In this document: positions 6,914 through 9,262 of the stretch, piece after piece | Layout of the letters: each line of letters begins with the position of its first letter | Numbering within the stretch: the first letter of the stretch is position 1 | Source of the DNA: Lachnospiraceae bacterium | GTDB lineage: Bacteria; Bacillota; Clostridia; Lachnospirales; Lachnospiraceae | DNA: 9,262 nucleotides | Reading direction: 5' to 3' | Assembly (NCBI GenBank): GCA_017476305.1 | Contig: JAFVAA010000919.1 | Location: forward strand, 1-9,262 | The notes under the pieces: model-generated | The model's input: only the letters and a program-made list of their open reading frames with translations | Databases searched by the model: none | Told to the model about the DNA's origin: nothing | Made by a program: the position numbers and the translations under genes

Positions 6914-6938
6914 CTACAAAATGTGGTAGCTGCTTTTT
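6907..6938 (+). terminator. Intrinsic terminator before the nifB-nifH genes
   Basis: GCAGTTACTACA (6907-6918) pairs with TGTGGTAGCTGC (6922-6933) over 12 bp, including two G-T wobbles, around an AAA loop. It is followed at once by TTTTT (6934-6938) and further T/C-rich bases. This is a standard Rho-independent terminator shape. It could end the upstream transporter transcript, or act as the regulated terminator of a leader since an overlapping antiterminator exists. Confidence 0.65.
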
Positions 6939-6974
6939 CCTTTATAGGAAACTTCGTTTCCTATAAAGGAAAAA
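6934..6974. repeat. Perfect 19-bp palindrome with 3-base loop
   Basis: Bases 6934-6952 and 6956-6974 are exact reverse complements around TTC. The arms begin TTTTTCC and end GGAAAAA. The left arm includes the T-run of the preceding terminator, so both hairpins cannot be fully paired at once. No T-run follows on the + strand. It may stabilise the 5' end of read-through mRNA, act as a terminator for minus-strand transcription, or be a small palindromic repeat element. Confidence 0.75.
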
Positions 6975-6979
6975 TAGTA

Positions 6980-7062
6980 TGTGCACAGCTCATAATGATA
7001 TTAGTTGCTACGCAACATGCAGCTGGCACACAAAGTGATGCAAGCCCCTCATGAGTGAGGGG
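6980..7062 (+). other. Multi-hairpin segment, possible IS200/IS605-type end relic
   Basis: TGTGC and CAGCT (6980-6984, 6986-6990) pair with AGCTG and GCACA (7021-7030) with A6985 bulged. Inside this, GTTGC (7004-7008) pairs with GCAAC (7012-7016). CCCCTCA (7045-7051) then pairs with TGAGGGG (7056-7062) around TGAG. One frame across it reads as a short open stretch ending DASPS at TGA 7051-7053, and the G/C-rich hairpin sits right over that stop. This recalls the overlap of a tnpB 3' end with the structured right end (omega RNA) of IS200/IS605-family elements. No transposase body is present. A cis-acting mRNA leader for the genes downstream is the other reading, and I cannot match it to a known riboswitch. 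Confidence 0.3.
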
Positions 7063-7073
7063 ATGGGGAGTTG

Positions 7074-7091
7074 AAGTGGGCTTGCCCACTT
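7074..7091 (+). terminator. Terminator-like hairpin just before the DUF2292 gene
   Basis: AAGTGGG (7074-7080) pairs with CCCACTT (7085-7091) around CTTG, followed by TGTTCTT. The stem is strong and the tail moderately T-rich. It lies 25 bases before the ribosome site of the DUF2292 gene, so it could be a second transcription checkpoint or the outer hairpin of the structured segment upstream. Confidence 0.35.
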
Positions 7092-7128
7092 TGTTCTTAA
7101 TGGAAATATAAAGTAGGGAGGTGTTTTT

Positions 7129-7305
7129 TTGAATGCTGCACAAGACCAGACTTTGGCAGACAGCCTGTCAAAAAAAGAGGAAGCTTACATTGAAAAAATA
7201 AAAAAACTGGTAAAGGAAATAAAATACGGAAGTGTAACCTTGATCATTCAGGATGGCAAGGTGATACAGATTGATAAAAATGAAAAAATCAGGTTGAAAA
7301 ATTAA
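7129..7305 (+). CDS. DUF2292 (YezD-like) small protein, TTG start
   Basis: 58-residue protein whose C-terminal half matches the DUF2292/YezD family: KEIKYGSVTLIIQDGKVIQI, then KNEKIRL. The biochemical role is not known; members are often found next to sulfate/sulfur assimilation genes, which fits this context. The N-terminal half is charged and probably helical (SKKEEAYIEKIKKLVKEI). The only possible initiator in frame is TTG 7129, since a TAG lies at 7114-7116, and GGGAGG (7116-7121) is 7 bases upstream across a run of seven T. It is the first gene after the long structured leader and is followed after 57 bases by the nifB-type gene. An A-run at 7283-7288 with a -1 open frame of 28 codons beyond it is noted among the findings. 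Confidence 0.85.
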   Translation: MNAAQDQTLADSLSKKEEAYIEKIKKLVKEIKYGSVTLIIQDGKVIQIDKNEKIRLKN

Positions 7306-7362
7306 AAAAAAAGCTGGAGAAAAAAGCAGAGAACAGCAAAACAGGAAAGAAGGTGTCACAAC

Positions 7363-8235
7363 TTGAGTAATACATACAAAGATTTGCAGAATTCCCATCC
7401 CTGCTTCGGGGGACATAAAAATAATGCAGGAAGAATCCATTTGCCGGTAAGTCCGGGCTGCAATATCGCATGCAGGTTTTGTGACCGAACGATCAATGAT
7501 GTAGAGGAACGGCCGGGAGTGACTTCGAAGGTATTAAAGCCGGAGGAATGCGAAGATATTTTAAGAAAAGCCTTAGAAATCTGTCCGGATATCCGGGTGG
7601 CAGGAATTGCCGGTCCCGGAGATACACTGGCATCGGATAATGCGCTAGAGACCTTCCGGATCGTGAAGGAAAAATTTCCGGATCTGATCAAGTGTATGAG
7701 TACGAACGGATTGCTTCTGAATGAAAGAGCTGAGGAAGTGATCGAGGTAGGAATTGATTCCCTGACTGTCACGGTAAATGCAGTCGATCCGGAAATAGAG
7801 GAAAAGCTGAATGCGTATATCATTTACCACGGGGAAAAAATCGAAGGTGTTCGCGGAGCAGAAATTTTGATTCACAATCAGCTCGAAGGAATCAGAAAGG
7901 TAGCGGCAGCGGGGATTACGGTCAAGGTAAATACAGTATTGGTTCCGGAAATCAATGGAGAGCATATTGAGGAAATCGCAAAGACGGTAAAGGAAGCGGG
8001 GGCTAGTATTTATAATATTATTCCTTTGATTCCACAGCATGAGCTAAAGGATGTTAAGGCTCCTGTCTGTCTGGAGATTGATGCGGCAAGGACCAGGGCA
8101 TCAAAGTATATCGATGTATTCAGGCATTGTCAACATTGCAGGGCAGATGCGGTGGGGGTTCCCGGAAAGTCAGAATTCGGGGATCAGATTTATCAGAGGA
8201 GATTACAGGTAAAGGAGACATTTTCACATGGATGA
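7363..8235 (+). CDS. nifB: NifB-type radical SAM protein, core domain only
   Basis: 290-residue radical SAM enzyme. NifB fuses two [4Fe-4S] units and inserts carbide and sulfur to make NifB-co, the precursor of nitrogenase-type cofactors. Visible landmarks are HPCF with Cys14, GRIHLP with His26, the radical SAM motif C33-C37-C40 (CNIACRFC), RPGVTS, the SAM-binding GIAGPGDTLA, CMSTNGL with Cys111, and C256-x2-C259-RADAVG near the end. These equal the SAM cluster ligands and most K1/K2 cluster ligands of NifB. The exception is six residues after C40, where canonical NifB has a Cys and this one has Asp46. The NifX-like C-terminal domain found in many NifBs is absent and encoded separately. The start is TTG 7363, the only in-frame choice after TAA 7303, with AAGGTG 7 bases away. 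It overlaps the next gene by 8 bases. Confidence 0.88.
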   Translation: MSNTYKDLQNSHPCFGGHKNNAGRIHLPVSPGCNIACRFCDRTINDVEERPGVTSKVLKPEECEDILRKALEICPDIRVAGIAGPGDTLASDNALETFRIVKEKFPDLIKCMSTNGLLLNERAEEVIEVGIDSLTVTVNAVDPEIEEKLNAYIIYHGEKIEGVRGAEILIHNQLEGIRKVAAAGITVKVNTVLVPEINGEHIEEIAKTVKEAGASIYNIIPLIPQHELKDVKAPVCLEIDAARTRASKYIDVFRHCQHCRADAVGVPGKSEFGDQIYQRRLQVKETFSHG

Positions 8236-8614
8236 GGAAAGCTTTTTGGTGGCAGTGGCCTCCAGTGATGGAATTGTGGTCAATTCCCACTTTGGGAGGG
8301 CGAGTACATTTTTCATTTATGAGGTGACCGGAAGTGAGGATATCAGGCTCGTGGAGCAGAGGGTCGTCTCGCCGGTCTGTGAAGGTGGAAACCACAGTGA
8401 GGAAAGACTGAAAGAAAATCTGCTCGAATTTCGGGATTGTAAATATCTTTTAGTCTCAAGGATCGGGGCAGGTGCTGCGAGAATGGCAGAAAGCCTGGGA
8501 ATGGAAGCATATGAGATTCCGGGTGTGATTGAAGAATCCATCACGCAGCTTGTCAAATATATACAGGTGCAGAGGTTGTTTACTATTTCCACATGTGGTA
8601 TCAATGTCATTTAA
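8228..8614 (+). CDS. NifX/NifB C-terminal-like dinitrogenase cofactor-binding protein
   Basis: 128-residue cytoplasmic protein of the dinitrogenase iron-molybdenum cofactor biosynthesis fold (NifX, NafY and the C-terminal domain of fused NifB), which holds cofactor precursors during transfer. Signatures are the opening LVAVASSDG strand, N-SHFGRAS (family NxHFGxA, His21), SPVCEGG, and DCKYLLVSRIGAGAARMAESLGMEAYEI. The ATG at 8228 lies inside the last codons of the nifB-type gene, with AGGAGA (8213-8218) 9 bases upstream, so the two are probably coupled and act as a split NifB. Its stop falls in the loop of a stem-loop preceding nifH. It could act as NifX for a different partner; assignment to the superfamily is firm and the subfamily is not. 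Confidence 0.85.
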   Translation: MDEESFLVAVASSDGIVVNSHFGRASTFFIYEVTGSEDIRLVEQRVVSPVCEGGNHSEERLKENLLEFRDCKYLLVSRIGAGAARMAESLGMEAYEIPGVIEESITQLVKYIQVQRLFTISTCGINVI

Positions 8615-8633
8615 TGAAGCATTGCATGTGGAA
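8587..8633 (+). other. Long bulged stem-loop between the NifX-like gene and nifH
   Basis: TTCCACATG (8587-8595) pairs perfectly with CATGTGGAA (8625-8633). After a six-base bulge, CAATG (8602-8606) pairs with CATTG (8620-8624), and TCAT (8607-8610) with ATGA (8614-8617). That gives about 18 bp, with the TAA stop of the upstream gene at the tip. No T-run follows, so termination is unlikely. It begins 47 bases before the nifH ribosome site region and may act as an RNA processing or stabilising element that sets high nifH mRNA levels (inference). Confidence 0.5.
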
Positions 8634-8655
8634 TCATATATGAATATAAAAATAG

Positions 8656-9262
<607 letters not shown>

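Larger units (their letters stand above)
6528..7128 (+). other. 601-base intergenic region without an ordinary gene
   Basis: No ORF of normal size and character covers this stretch on either strand. It holds, in order, a short Cys-containing ORF, a 21-bp inverted repeat, a possible promoter, a Cys/Met-rich leader ORF, overlapping antiterminator and terminator hairpins, a 19-bp palindrome, a bulged multi-hairpin segment and a last terminator-like hairpin. Each is listed separately. No terminator is seen directly after the acetyltransferase gene, so read-through from upstream into this region is possible. Confidence 0.8.

Noticed and set aside
6845..7054. 69-codon + strand ORF across the hairpin region
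   Set aside because: It runs through both arms of the terminator and the 19-bp palindrome, has no ribosome site and no protein-like character except perhaps its last 15-20 codons, which are discussed as a possible IS relic.
6980..7128. Known riboswitch (SAM, Moco, cobalamin, T-box) in the leader
   Set aside because: None of the conserved cores I know (S-box, B12 box, T-box AGGGTGG, Moco motifs) could be found by eye.
6961..7143. 60-codon minus-strand ORF over the same hairpins
   Set aside because: Composition follows the inverted repeats (Pro/Thr/Cys-rich), no ribosome site; an artefact of structured DNA.
7356..8040. Long minus-strand ORFs opposite the nifB-type gene
   Set aside because: Shadows of a highly conserved + strand gene, with no family features.

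Overview
The window looks like chromosomal DNA from an anaerobic low-to-moderate GC Firmicute, most likely a gut Clostridia/Lachnospiraceae type. The reasons are A/G-rich Shine-Dalgarno sites, frequent GTG and TTG starts, a Gram-positive lipoprotein signal, a YezD-type DUF2292 protein and a NifB/NifH locus without oxygen-protection genes. Every supported gene is on the + strand. Both ends cut a gene: a cysteine synthase on the left and nifH on the right.

Left region (2-6527). The 3' part of a cysteine synthase (cysK type) is followed by a substrate-binding lipoprotein, a permease and an ATPase of the SsuABC/taurine/nitrate/NMT1 importer type. Next comes a cassette of a small DUF4418 membrane protein, an FtsX-like permease and a LolD/MacB-type ATPase, then a GNAT acetyltransferase. 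Spacing is tight: 4-base ATGA and GTGA overlaps and gaps of 2 to 57 bases. This suggests one long operon, with an intercistronic stem-loop after the lipoprotein gene.

Middle region (6528-7128). About 600 bases hold no ordinary gene but are dense in structure. In order there are a 45-codon ORF with an FNR-like Cys pattern, a 21-bp inverted repeat, a weak extended -10 promoter, a 31-codon leader ORF with 5 Cys and 4 Met codons, mutually exclusive antiterminator and terminator hairpins, a perfect 19-bp palindrome, a multi-hairpin segment (possibly the relic of an IS200/IS605-type end) and a last terminator-like hairpin. The leader ORF, antiterminator and terminator together have the geometry of a ribosome-stalling attenuator that would sense cysteine, or sulfur amino acids in general. 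This is the most interesting inference here.

Right region (7129-9262). A TTG-started DUF2292 protein is followed by a TTG-started radical SAM protein of the NifB core type, an overlapping stand-alone NifX/NifB-C-like domain protein, a stem-loop and nifH (194 codons visible, with all key Fe-protein residues). The catalytic nifD/K-like partners, if present, lie beyond the right edge.

Taken together, the set pairs nitrogenase-type cofactor and reductase genes with sulfur assimilation genes. Two readings remain open: a true but minimal nitrogenase locus, or a nitrogenase-like reductase used for sulfur salvage, as in methylthio-alkane reductase. The proposed sulfur-amino-acid attenuator and the loss of one conserved NifB cysteine position favour looking seriously at the second, but the window alone cannot decide.
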